Program-made: the position numbers and the translations under genes
Assembly (NCBI RefSeq): GCF_014651935.1
Contig: NZ_BMXV01000010.1
Span: 62,001 to 126,000, forward strand
Direction: 5' to 3'
Length of the DNA stretch: 64,000 nt
DNA from: Marinobacter zhanjiangensis
GTDB lineage: Bacteria; Pseudomonadota; Gammaproteobacteria; Pseudomonadales; Oleiphilaceae
Shown here: piece by piece, positions 47,441 through 55,765 of the stretch
How the letters are laid out: each line of letters starts with the position of its first letter
Numbering within the stretch: position 1 is the first letter of the stretch
The notes under the pieces: generated by a model
The model's input: only the letters and a program-made list of their open reading frames with translations
Database searches by the model: none
What the model was told of the DNA's origin: nothing

Positions 47441-48067
47441 TCAGAACCAGCCGTTATTGTCCCGGATAGCCTCGAACTCGAAGCGTAGATGCACATCGTC
47501 ACCTACCATCAGCGGGTCCAGGGCGTAGGTCATGCCCCAGTCACTGCGCTGGATGGTGGTGCTCGCCGACAGGCCCAGGGTGTACTCTTCATGGCTGATC
47601 GGGTACTCCGCCGCCTTGTTCAGGGTCACGTCCAGGGTCACCGGGTGCGTCTGGCCGAGCATGGTCAGGTCGCCGGTGAGCTTGCCAGTGTCGTCACCGG
47701 TGGGCTCGAAGTCAGTGACTTCGAACGTGATTTCGGGGTGTTGTTCGCTGTGCAGGAAGTCGTCCTTGCGCAGGTGTTCGTCCCGTTTCTCGTGGTTGGA
47801 GAACACGCTGGCGCTCTGGACCACCACTGTGCCGGAGGGCACATCCCGGGCTTCGGCATCGTATTCGAACTGGCCCTCTGCCTTCAGGAACATGCCAATC
47901 ACCGAGGCATAGCCCAGGTGGTCCACTTCAAAGGTGATCGCGAAGTGGTTGTCATCAATCTTGTAACTTCGGGGCTCCGCGAGCACGGCAGTACTGCCCA
48001 TGGCCAGGGAGACAGCTGCCAGGCCGGCAACTATCGGGTTAGCGGTCTTCCGTTGAGTGTTCATCAT
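47441..48067 (-). CDS. YceI-family periplasmic lipid-binding protein
   Basis: A 208-residue precursor with signal peptide ending at VLA (about residue 30). The mature lipocalin-like barrel has SYKIDDNHFAITFEVDHLGYASVIGMF, HLRKDDFLHSEQHPEITFEV and GDLTMLGQTHPVTLDVTLN, typical of YceI proteins, which bind isoprenoid lipids such as polyprenyl chains. Paired ATG codons at 48067/48064 follow AAGGAG. Its start overlaps the end of the CDP-alcohol phosphatidyltransferase gene by 29 bases, so the two are coupled. Confidence 0.9.
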   Translation of the reverse strand: MMNTQRKTANPIVAGLAAVSLAMGSTAVLAEPRSYKIDDNHFAITFEVDHLGYASVIGMFLKAEGQFEYDAEARDVPSGTVVVQSASVFSNHEKRDEHLRKDDFLHSEQHPEITFEVTDFEPTGDDTGKLTGDLTMLGQTHPVTLDVTLNKAAEYPISHEEYTLGLSASTTIQRSDWGMTYALDPLMVGDDVHLRFEFEAIRDNNGWF

Positions 48068-48812
48068 GAGCTCCTTGTCGGGTTTGCTGGTACAGATAGC
48101 GGATATCGATGGCGAAGGACCAGGACAACAGCGCCAGCGCTATCATGAGGGTAGCATGGGCCAGCAGGTCCGGCGTCAGTGGCAGCAGCGCAACCATCAG
48201 GGTGACAAGCTGCCAAACGCACACCGTCTTGCGCCGGAAACTCTCCGGCAATGGACTATTGAGCCACTTCCAGTGCCAGCCGGCTATCACGAAGCCATAG
48301 CGCATCAGGCCGATCAGCAGTACCCACGGCCCGGCCTTTCCCAGTATCATCGTGGCCAGACACAGCATCAGTATGAAGAAGGCGTCCAGCTCCATATCGA
48401 AGCGGGCGCCGAAATCGCTGGCGGTGCCGGTGCGGCGGGCCACGTAACCATCGACCCCATCCATGCTCAGCGCAGCCAGACACAGCAGGGCATAAGGCCA
48501 GGCAAGCTGTTGCAGCAACCCGGGCTGGAAGGTCAGGCTGGTCAGGAACAGCACCAGCACGGCGCGGCCAAGGGTGACCCGGTCTGCGGGGCCGAAGCGG
48601 CTCCGGCTCAGGGTCAGCCCGGTTATCAATAGCACAGTCAGGCCCGCGTAGAGCAGGCCGGCCAGGGCGAGGGGCAGGATGGTGACTTCCAGCGTTAGTC
48701 TGGACAGACCCAGCAATACCGCCAGGGCAAGGCCTCCCAGCAGCAGGTCCGGCCAGGGTGCCCGGGCCAGGGCCTTGTTGCCGAAGGAAGAGTCGCGAAG
48801 GGAAGAATCCAT
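48039..48812 (-). CDS. CDP-alcohol phosphatidyltransferase family membrane protein
   Basis: Integral membrane enzyme that joins a CDP-activated alcohol to a second alcohol. The signature is complete: DGVDGYVARRTGTASDFGARFDMELD fits D-xx-DG-xx-AR-x8-G-xxx-D-xxx-D, and about six further hydrophobic helices are visible. It differs from PgsA/PssA by an extended first half. Start uncertain: ATG 48812 (257 residues, AGG upstream) is chosen over ATG 48848 and GTG 48878. It diverges from the dehydrogenase at 48932, which opens a pterin-synthase/glycosyltransferase cluster, so it may belong to that pathway. Confidence 0.85.
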   Translation of the reverse strand: MDSSLRDSSFGNKALARAPWPDLLLGGLALAVLLGLSRLTLEVTILPLALAGLLYAGLTVLLITGLTLSRSRFGPADRVTLGRAVLVLFLTSLTFQPGLLQQLAWPYALLCLAALSMDGVDGYVARRTGTASDFGARFDMELDAFFILMLCLATMILGKAGPWVLLIGLMRYGFVIAGWHWKWLNSPLPESFRRKTVCVWQLVTLMVALLPLTPDLLAHATLMIALALLSWSFAIDIRYLYQQTRQGAHDEHSTEDR

Positions 48813-48931
48813 ACCCGTTACCTGTCGTACGCTATGCTGTGTTCCCATAAATACACCACCGGCCCGGTTCCGGTTCACCTGCGCCCACGGTGAGAACCTT
48901 TCCGGTATTCACATTCAAGCATGGAGCGACT

Positions 48932-49921
48932 ATGACCTCATCGTCAACGGAAACCTCTCCGGCGTTCTGGTCCCTGGGAAACGGCCGGGGTGAGATTGCC
49001 GACGGCCAGGTCTTTCACCATTCAGGGGAGGAGGGCTGGGTCGAGGTGGAAACCCTTTACTCCGCCATCAGCCGTGGCACCGAGGCACTGGTGTTCAACG
49101 GGGATGTGCCGGAATCGGAACACCAGCGCATGCGGGCGCCGTTCCAGCAGGGGGAATTCCCGGGCCCGGTCCGATTCGGTTACATGAACGTCGGCCGGGT
49201 GATTGGTGGTCGCGTGGACCTGGTGGGCCGCCCCGTTTTCTGCCTGTTTCCTCACCAGCAACGGTATCGTGTGCCGGCATCGGCGGTTACCCCGTTGCCT
49301 GAGGGCGTGCCACCGGAGCGGGCGGTGCTGGCGGCCAACATGGAAACCGCCATCAATGGCCTGTGGGATGGCGCGCCCCTGGTGGGAGATCGCATTGCGG
49401 TGGTGGGGTGTGGTGTTGTCGGTTGCCTGGTGGCCTGGCTGGCCGCCCGTATCCCGGGTGCACGGGTAACGGCCATTGACCCCAACCCTCACCGGCAGGC
49501 CGTTCTGGAATCCCTCGGCGTGCGCTGGGCAGGCTCTCCGGAACAGGACGATCATGACCTGGTGTTTCACACCAGCGGCCATCCTGGTGGGCTGGAGAGC
49601 GCTCTGGCCCTGGCGGGCAACGAGGCCCGTATTATCGAGATGAGCTGGTACGGTCGTCAGGCCGTGCCGGCAAGCCTGGGCGGCAGCTTTCACTCCCGCC
49701 GGCTGACGTTGCGCTCCAGTCAGGTCGGGCAGGTCAGCCCGCAGCAGGCCCCGCGTTGGAGTCATGCCGACCGCATGGCCCTGGCCCTGTCGCTACTGGC
49801 GGAGCCGGCACTGGATGCCCTGATCACCGGCGAGAGTCCTTTCAGCGAGCTGCCAGCGGTCATGCAGCAACTGGCGGCCGGCGCTTCCGACACGCTGTGT
49901 CATCGTATTCACTACGCCTGA
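48932..49921 (+). CDS. Medium-chain dehydrogenase, BchC-like
   Basis: A 329-residue medium-chain dehydrogenase/reductase. The N-terminal part has SAISRGTEALVFNG and a GYMNVGRV stretch, as in the BchC bacteriochlorophyllide dehydrogenase group, and lacks the Cys/His zinc ligands of classical alcohol dehydrogenases. The NAD(P) motif is VVGCGVVGCLVAWLAA. It is the first gene of a plus-strand cluster with the pterin-synthase homologue 15 bp later. Substrate unknown. The ATG at 48932 has GGAG upstream; the frame is open to 48890. Confidence 0.82.
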   Translation: MTSSSTETSPAFWSLGNGRGEIADGQVFHHSGEEGWVEVETLYSAISRGTEALVFNGDVPESEHQRMRAPFQQGEFPGPVRFGYMNVGRVIGGRVDLVGRPVFCLFPHQQRYRVPASAVTPLPEGVPPERAVLAANMETAINGLWDGAPLVGDRIAVVGCGVVGCLVAWLAARIPGARVTAIDPNPHRQAVLESLGVRWAGSPEQDDHDLVFHTSGHPGGLESALALAGNEARIIEMSWYGRQAVPASLGGSFHSRRLTLRSSQVGQVSPQQAPRWSHADRMALALSLLAEPALDALITGESPFSELPAVMQQLAAGASDTLCHRIHYA

Positions 49922-49936
49922 AACCAAGGACGCACC

Positions 49937-50335
49937 ATGTACACACTGACCGTTCGTGACCATGTAATGATTGCCCACAGCCTTGACGGCGAGCTCTTCG
50001 GCCCCGCCCAGAAACTCCACGGCGCCACCTATGTGGTGGATGTGGGTTTCGAACGCCCGGAACTGGACGACCACGACCTGGTGGTGGATATCGGCCTGGC
50101 CAGTGAGGCACTTGGCAAAGTATTGGCCCCCATCAACATGCAGAATCTGGATGAGCTGGAGCGATTCTATGGCCACAACACCACCACCGAATTCATGGCA
50201 CGGCATATCTTCGACTGCATGGCCGAGGCGATCCACGATGGTCGACTGGGTGAGGGTGCCAGGGGGCTGAACGGGCTGGTGGTTACCCTGTCGGAATCCC
50301 ACGTTGCCTGGGCCAGCTATCGTGGCCAGATCTGA
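49937..50335 (+). CDS. Divergent 6-pyruvoyl-tetrahydropterin synthase / QueD homologue
   Basis: A 132-residue member of the PTPS/QueD fold. It keeps His14 (MIAHSL), His28 (KLHG), the NTTTEFMA helix that matches NPTSEVLA of QueD, and Glu120 near the C-terminus (LSES). But the HGH zinc motif is HGA: position 30 is Ala, the catalytic Cys ahead of it is missing, and the catalytic-dyad His position is Glu73. The usual PTPS or carboxypterin chemistry is therefore doubtful. It may act on another substrate or bind a pterin. It is flanked by a dehydrogenase and a glycosyltransferase with overlapping coding ends. Confidence 0.8.
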   Translation: MYTLTVRDHVMIAHSLDGELFGPAQKLHGATYVVDVGFERPELDDHDLVVDIGLASEALGKVLAPINMQNLDELERFYGHNTTTEFMARHIFDCMAEAIHDGRLGEGARGLNGLVVTLSESHVAWASYRGQI

Positions 50336-52226
50336 GGCACCGTGGACGATCCTGGTCCCGGGGGACCCGGGGCAGCTCACCGGCGGCTATGGTTATGTGC
50401 GGGCGATTGTGGATGGCCTGCAACAGCTCGGCCAGCCGGTAACGCTTCTGGGGCTGGCAGGACAGTTCCCCCGGGTGGATCAGCAGGCCCGGCAGTCGCT
50501 GGAAGGTGCCCTGGCAGGGCTGCCTGATCACGCCACGGTTATTGTCGACGGCCTGGCCCTGGGTGGCTGCCCGGAAGTGGCCGAGCGCCACGGCCATCGC
50601 ATTGACCTGATGGCACTGGTCCATCACCCACTGGCGGATGAAACCGGCCTTACCGGGGCGGACCAGCAGCATTTTTTCGATACCGAGCGGCGCGCCCTGG
50701 CGGCGGTGCGGCGGGTGATTACCACCAGCAACACCACCGCGGAGAGGCTCTCCCGGTATGACGTTGCCGCCAACCGAATCGCTACCGTGCCGCCGGGGGT
50801 GCACCGCCCGGATCCGGCAATCGGGCGCCCGGTGTCACCGTCAGGCGATCTCCGTATCCTGTGTCTCGCCCATCTGTCACCCCGCAAGGCACAGCACCAT
50901 CTTGTTGAAGCGCTGGCGCAACTGCCGGGCACCGGCTGGCACTGTGAGCTGGCGGGGTCGCTTGAGCGGGACCCGGCCTATGCTGCCAGTGTTCAGCAGC
51001 GTATTGAAGCCCTGGGCCTGACCGAACGGATCCGGTTGACCGGCGAGCTGTCCGGCAAGGCGCTGGCCCGGTCTTTCCGGCGGGCCAACCTGTTTGTCTT
51101 GCCGTCGCTGAATGAAGGCTACGGTATGGTGATTGACGAGGCCCTGGCACACGGCCTGCCGGTAATCTCGTCCGATGGTGGCGCGCTGGCGGTCACCGCT
51201 GACCGACCCGGCTGCGTCACCTATCCGGCAGGGCAGGTGGCCGCGCTGTCACGCCTGCTGGAAGCGCGTTGGCGGAACCCGGAAATACTGGCCCGCCAAC
51301 AGGAAGCCGCTGTCGATAGTACCCGCCATCTGCGGAGCTGGCAGCAGGCTGCCCGGGAATTCCAGCAGGCAGTTGCGCAGGCATTGCCCACAGGCAGTGA
51401 CTTCGATGCCCATTGGCTGGGCCTGCGGGAACCGGCGGACCACGCGGCCCGCGCCGGTGCGCTGACCGCGCAGGCGATAGACTGGCTGCGGCAGCAGGGC
51501 CAGCAGGCTCCGGTGATTGCGGATATCGGCTCTGGTACCGGCTCCAACTGGCGTTATCTGACCCGGGCCCTCACTGATGCCGGCCTGGCCGACAGCCGCT
51601 GGCACTTGTTCGACCAGGATGCAGCGCTGCTCAGGAATAATCCCCGGGCCGAGTCGGGCCCGGCTATTCATATCGAACGGCTGGAGGCGACCAACCTGGA
51701 CCAGCGCCTGCCACGGTCGCTGAACCTGCTCACCGCCTCGGCGTTGATTGATCTGGTGTCGAAGGACTGGCTGGATGCGTTTGCCGGTGCGGCAGCCGCA
51801 CGCCGGGCAGCGGTGCTTGTCGTGCTGTCCTATGCCGGTCGGTTTCGGCTGATACCGGAACACCGGGCTGACGGCGATCTGCGCCAGCGGGTCAACGAAC
51901 ACCAGCACGGAGACAAGGGCACCGGTGCCGCCTGCGGCCCGGAGGCAAGCGACTATCTGGCCAATGCCCTGCAGCGCAAGGGGTACCGGGTAAGCCGTGA
52001 GCCCAGTATCTGGCATCTGGACAGCACCCACTGTGCCCTGCAGAAGGCTTTGATGGCGGGCTGGGTCGATGCGGCACGGGCACAGCTTTGCTCTGGCACC
52101 AATGATCAGCCAGCAGACAGCGACTGGCTCGAAGAGTGGCTGACGGAGCGCACCCGGCAGGCGGATAAGGGCGAGCTGTTGATCGAGGTGGACCATGTCG
52201 ACCTGTTGGGAGTGCCCGCATCGTGA
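50304..52226 (+). CDS. Glycosyltransferase family 4 fused to a SAM methyltransferase
   Basis: A 640-residue two-domain protein. Residues 1-365 form a GT-B glycosyltransferase of family 4: [40 protein letters not shown], and the EX7E motif Glu271-Glu279 in [15 protein letters not shown]. Residues about 385-600 form a class I methyltransferase with the SAM loop DIGSGTGSN at 407-415. It would transfer a sugar and a methyl group in one pathway. Start uncertain: TTG 50304 (GGA upstream) or GTG 50322; both overlap the pterin-synthase homologue gene. The next gene overlaps by GTGA. Confidence 0.85.
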   Translation: MPGPAIVARSEAPWTILVPGDPGQLTGGYGYVRAIVDGLQQLGQPVTLLGLAGQFPRVDQQARQSLEGALAGLPDHATVIVDGLALGGCPEVAERHGHRIDLMALVHHPLADETGLTGADQQHFFDTERRALAAVRRVITTSNTTAERLSRYDVAANRIATVPPGVHRPDPAIGRPVSPSGDLRILCLAHLSPRKAQHHLVEALAQLPGTGWHCELAGSLERDPAYAASVQQRIEALGLTERIRLTGELSGKALARSFRRANLFVLPSLNEGYGMVIDEALAHGLPVISSDGGALAVTADRPGCVTYPAGQVAALSRLLEARWRNPEILARQQEAAVDSTRHLRSWQQAAREFQQAVAQALPTGSDFDAHWLGLREPADHAARAGALTAQAIDWLRQQGQQAPVIADIGSGTGSNWRYLTRALTDAGLADSRWHLFDQDAALLRNNPRAESGPAIHIERLEATNLDQRLPRSLNLLTASALIDLVSKDWLDAFAGAAAARRAAVLVVLSYAGRFRLIPEHRADGDLRQRVNEHQHGDKGTGAACGPEASDYLANALQRKGYRVSREPSIWHLDSTHCALQKALMAGWVDAARAQLCSGTNDQPADSDWLEEWLTERTRQADKGELLIEVDHVDLLGVPAS

Positions 52227-53155
52227 CCACTGGCAGCGGCGCCGTTTTGCGTTGGTCCGTGACACTGGCCGTGTTGGCTTTCGTGCTTTGGCTGGTGGAC
52301 CTGGGGGAGGTGGCCGATCAGCTCCGCTCGGTGGCACTACCATGGCTGCTGCTGGCGTTGTTGGTCACGCCCCTGCAAGTGGTGATTTCCGCCTGGCGCT
52401 GGCACTACACGGTGGCAAGGCTGGGCGGGCATATACCGCTGGGCCATGCCATCGGCGAGTACTACCTGGCGACCATGGTGAACCAGTTGATGCCCGGTGG
52501 TGTCGCGGGCGACGCTGGCCGAGCCCTGCGCCACCGCGGCAATGGCAACGACACCACCCTCGCTGTCCATGGTGTCATGATCGAACGCCTCTCCGGGCAG
52601 CTGGTGCTGCTGTTACTGGTGCTGCCCATGGTTATGGTCTGGTTGCCGGTACTGCGGCCACCCGTGCCGGGCCTGTTCCTGATTCCCGGGGTGCTGGTGG
52701 CCGGCCTGCTGCTCTGGTCCCTGCTGCAGGCGCCTGCCGTACAGCAGTGGTGGTGGCGTTTCCGGGAGGATCTGAGCCGTGCACTGCTGAACCTGTCCGC
52801 ATTGCCGATTCAGTTGGCCTCGTCGCTGCTGGTGATTGGCAGTTATCTGCTGGTGTTCTGGTGCCTGGCCATGGGGCTGGGGCTTGAGGTTGCCCGCTCG
52901 AATCCCTGGCTGCTACTGGCGCTGTGTACCGTGTTGCTGATGGCCATGCTCATACCCCTCACCATTGCCGGCTGGGGTGTGCGTGAAGGCGCGGCGGCAC
53001 TGATCTGGCCGCTGGCAGGGCTGGAGGCGGGGCAGGGAGTGGCTCTTTCGGTCAGCTACGGGCTGCTGGTGCTGGTGTCCTCGCTGCCCGGGGCATTGTT
53101 CTTGTTCAATGACCAGAAAAATCCAGATCAAACAGCATATCGCTGCCCAGATTGA
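52223..53155 (+). CDS. YbhN/LPG-synthase-type membrane protein (possible lipid flippase)
   Basis: A 310-residue polytopic protein of the UPF0104/YbhN group, related to the membrane half of lysylphosphatidylglycerol synthase, which flips lipids. It has the motif YYLATMVNQLMPGGVAGDAGRALRHR and ERLSGQLVLLLLV, plus eight hydrophobic helices. GTG start at 52223 overlaps the preceding stop. Its last 50 bases overlap, in the opposite direction, the 3' end of the RibD-like gene. Its presence suggests that the product of the cluster is a lipid or is moved across the membrane. Confidence 0.83.
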   Translation: MTTGSGAVLRWSVTLAVLAFVLWLVDLGEVADQLRSVALPWLLLALLVTPLQVVISAWRWHYTVARLGGHIPLGHAIGEYYLATMVNQLMPGGVAGDAGRALRHRGNGNDTTLAVHGVMIERLSGQLVLLLLVLPMVMVWLPVLRPPVPGLFLIPGVLVAGLLLWSLLQAPAVQQWWWRFREDLSRALLNLSALPIQLASSLLVIGSYLLVFWCLAMGLGLEVARSNPWLLLALCTVLLMAMLIPLTIAGWGVREGAAALIWPLAGLEAGQGVALSVSYGLLVLVSSLPGALFLFNDQKNPDQTAYRCPD

Positions 53156-53918
53156 CCATGTTGGCCCGTGGTCGCAGGGCATCAGCCAGGCTGTCGATTT
53201 CCGGCAGCGAGAACGCGGGCTGACCGCTGCCAATGATCATCGGCGACACCAGCACATGCAGCCGGTCCACCAGCCCGGCGCTGAGGAAAGTAGACACCGT
53301 CTGACCACCGCCCTCAACAAAGATCCGCTTCAGCCCCAGCTGGTCCAACACCCGGAGTACCTCCCGGGGATCGATGGGCCCTTCTTCGTCGCTCAGACAG
53401 GGGATCTCATACACTCCCGCTGACAGCGTGGACGGCAGGCTGGCAGGATTATAGCGCCCGGCCACCAGGTGCAGGGTCGGGGCGGCACCGTCCGTGAACA
53501 GATGATGGTCTGCGGGAACCCGGCGGTGCCGGTCTACCAGAACCCGTACCGGGTTGGGGCCGGTGGCCAGGCGTACGGTCAGGCGCGGGTTGTCGGCGCT
53601 GGCCGTGCCGGAGCCCACCAGCACGGCATCCGATACCGCCCGTATCCGGTGCAGGTGAATCAGCCCGTCCTCGCCGTTGATGTACCGGGACTTGCCGGTG
53701 ATGGTGGCGATACGACCATCCAGGCTCTGGCCCATCTGGGCGATAACCTGTTGCGGCTGGTTTGCCGGCAAGGCCCGAACGAGCGGGGCGAACAGTTGCA
53801 ATAGTTCCGCCGCCCGGTCAGCGTCACTGGCGGGCGTTTCCACAAGCCAGTCGTCACTGCTGTGGTCGGGGTGATGTCGCTGTTGCAGGATCAGTTCCCA
53901 GGCCTGGTTGGGGGTCAT
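53106..53918 (-). CDS. RibD C-terminal-type reductase
   Basis: A 270-residue protein with only the dihydrofolate-reductase-like domain of RibD: QMGQSLDGRIATITGKSRYINGEDGLIHLHRIRAVSDAVLVGSGTASADNPRLTVR, VLVDRHRRVPAD, and EGGGQTVSTFLSAGLVDRLHVLVSP. The deaminase half is absent, replaced by about 60 unknown residues. It could reduce a ribosylamino-pyrimidine or a pterin-type intermediate, which fits the nearby PTPS homologue. ATG 53918 with GAGG upstream is preferred. It converges on the YbhN-type gene with a 50-bp overlap. Confidence 0.83.
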   Translation of the reverse strand: MTPNQAWELILQQRHHPDHSSDDWLVETPASDADRAAELLQLFAPLVRALPANQPQQVIAQMGQSLDGRIATITGKSRYINGEDGLIHLHRIRAVSDAVLVGSGTASADNPRLTVRLATGPNPVRVLVDRHRRVPADHHLFTDGAAPTLHLVAGRYNPASLPSTLSAGVYEIPCLSDEEGPIDPREVLRVLDQLGLKRIFVEGGGQTVSTFLSAGLVDRLHVLVSPMIIGSGQPAFSLPEIDSLADALRPRANMVNLGSDMLFDLDFSGH

Positions 53919-54191
53919 CAATGCCTCATTGTTCTGGATCCGGATTGGTCGGGCCTGTGCCCCTGTGAAATACTTACGTAAGAAATCGTCATTGATTCAC
54001 TCTAATGACATAAACCCGCCGCCGCCAATGGAAAAGCCCGGCACCAATACGTTGTAATGGAACGGCGCTTCGGCAATTGGCATACAGGCGTGACCCGGTT
54101 ATCGCGGAACAGGCCGGTAAAGGATAAAGTAGAGACCCTGGTTGTTCGCAAACGGGAACCACAGGCCCCGCATTATCCGCAGGAGACCCCC

Positions 54192-54608
54192 ATGCGCTAC
54201 ATGGAAACATTCTGGCAGAGACTGAAAGACGCCCGGGAGGCAAGGCAGTTGTCCCGTCGCGACCTGGCGGAACTGTGCGGCGTTGATCAGGCGGTGGTGA
54301 CCCGCTGGGAGCATGTGGATGCGCGTCAGCGCCTTTACCCGGCGGTGGATGAACTGATTGACCTGTGCCGGCACCTGGAAGTACCGCTGGAGTCCCTGCT
54401 GGATTCCGAGGTGAGCGTGAATCCGGGGCAACTGCAATTGCCGGGGCTGGCTTTCTCCAACACCGATGAACTGACCGGTGCCCTGGATGAGCTGGAGCGC
54501 CAGTTCCAGCGGATTCAGCCTTCCGAGGAGGAAGCGGAATTGCTGCGCCGGTTCCGCAAGAGCACGGAGGAAAACCGGCGCATGATCGTGCAACTGCTGG
54601 GCCGCTAG
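54192..54608 (+). CDS. XRE-family HTH regulator
   Basis: A 138-residue protein with an N-terminal XRE helix-turn-helix (FWQRLKDAREARQLSRRDLAELCGVDQAVVTRWEHVDARQRLYPAVDELIDLC) and a C-terminal charged helical part. The frame is open to 54057, but ATG 54192 with AGGAGA is clearly the start. It converges on galU. Two short palindromic elements occur upstream (53973-53982 and 53988-54009) and could be operators. Target genes unknown. Confidence 0.82.
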   Translation: MRYMETFWQRLKDAREARQLSRRDLAELCGVDQAVVTRWEHVDARQRLYPAVDELIDLCRHLEVPLESLLDSEVSVNPGQLQLPGLAFSNTDELTGALDELERQFQRIQPSEEEAELLRRFRKSTEENRRMIVQLLGR

Positions 54609-54612
54609 GGCC

Positions 54613-55461
54613 TTACTTCTTCTTTTCCTTGTTCTTCTTGTACACGTTCTCGTAGACATAGTTGGTCGCGTCAACAAACCCTTCGATTGAGCCACAGTCA
54701 AAACGTCTGCCCCGGAACTGGTAGGCCAGTACGCAACCATTTTTGGCCTGCTCCATCAGGGCATCGGTGATCTGTACCTCGCCGTTCTTGCCCGGCTTGG
54801 TATTCTCGATGATCTCGAAAATGTCCGGTGTCAGGATATAGCGGCCAATGATCGCCAGGTTGGACGGTGCCTTGTCCGGTGAAGGCTTCTCCACCATGTC
54901 GGTAATCCGGTACAGCCCATCCTTCATGGTTTCGCCGGCGATTACGCCATATTTGTGGGTCTCGTCCTTGGGCACTTCCTCGATGGCGACGATGGAGCAG
55001 CGGAACTGCTTGTACAGCTTGGCCATCTGCGCCAGCACGCCGTCGTCGCCTTCTTCCGTCACGCAGAAGTCGTCGGCCAGCACGACCGCAAAAGGGCTGT
55101 CGCCCACCAGGTTGCGGCCGGTGAGAATGGCGTGGCCCAGGCCTTTCATTTCGTTCTGGCGGGTGAAGGCGAACGAATTGTTGTTGATCAGATCGCGGAT
55201 GGAGGACAGCAGGTCTTCCTTGCCGGTGCCTGCAATCTGGTGTTCCAGCTCATAGCTGATATCGAAATGATCCTCGATGGCCCGCTTACCCCGTCCAGTC
55301 ACAAACCCGAACTCGCTGATGCCGGCTTCAGAGGCTTCTTCAACCCCGTATTGCACCAGGGGTTTGTTCACAATCGGCAGGATTTCCTTGGGCATGGCCT
55401 TGGTGGCAGGCAGGAAGCGGGTTCCGTAACCGGCAACGGGGAAAAGGCATTTTTTGATCAT
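54613..55461 (-). CDS. galU: UTP-glucose-1-phosphate uridylyltransferase
   Basis: Makes UDP-glucose from UTP and glucose-1-phosphate. The 282-residue protein has the nucleotidyl-transferase start MIKKCLFPVAGYGTRFLPATKAMPKEILPI, then FVTGRGKRAIEDHFD, GLGHAI, VVLADDFC, MVEKP and GEVQITDAL, all as in GalU. A much longer open frame reaches 55788, but ATG 55461 with AAGGA upstream fits homologues. The product supplies GalE, Ugd and the UDP-glucuronate epimerase. Confidence 0.95.
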   Translation of the reverse strand: MIKKCLFPVAGYGTRFLPATKAMPKEILPIVNKPLVQYGVEEASEAGISEFGFVTGRGKRAIEDHFDISYELEHQIAGTGKEDLLSSIRDLINNNSFAFTRQNEMKGLGHAILTGRNLVGDSPFAVVLADDFCVTEEGDDGVLAQMAKLYKQFRCSIVAIEEVPKDETHKYGVIAGETMKDGLYRITDMVEKPSPDKAPSNLAIIGRYILTPDIFEIIENTKPGKNGEVQITDALMEQAKNGCVLAYQFRGRRFDCGSIEGFVDATNYVYENVYKKNKEKKK

Positions 55462-55669
55462 CGATAACGTCCTTAGTGTCAGTTTCCTGAAGGTGAGATG
55501 AGCGTGTACGCATGGCGATACAGGAAATATGCCAAGTGTAACCAGGTTACCGTTACAAAGGGAAACATCAACAGGTTCCGGGAGTTTTACCATTTCTCCA
55601 TGGACCGGGACACGACGGGTGCCCGCAGCGATACCGTCTACGGCGCACTCTTGCGGTGCGCTTCTGACA
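55462..55669. other. galU upstream region with a perfect palindrome
   Basis: Noncoding. GTAACC-A-GGTTAC at 55538-55550 is a perfect 13-base palindrome about 77 bp upstream of the galU ATG. It may be an operator of galU. No other structure is clear. Confidence 0.4.
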
Positions 55670-55765
55670 ATGTCAACAATAGACCAAGGTCTGATGTTAT
55701 GGATTGTTGACAATCGGGGCGGCAGGGCGTAATTTTCGGTTAAATATCGCAATGATTGTCGACAA
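55670..55765. promoter_or_regulatory. Three GntR/FCD-type operator sites around the regulator start
   Basis: The GntR-family consensus TTGT-NN-ACAA occurs as ATGTCAACAA (55670-55679, one mismatch), TTGTTGACAA (55704-55713, inside the perfect palindrome 55702-55715) and TTGTCGACAA (55756-55765), the last overlapping the first codons of the GntR gene. This fits autoregulation and control of the prp operon. Confidence 0.6.
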
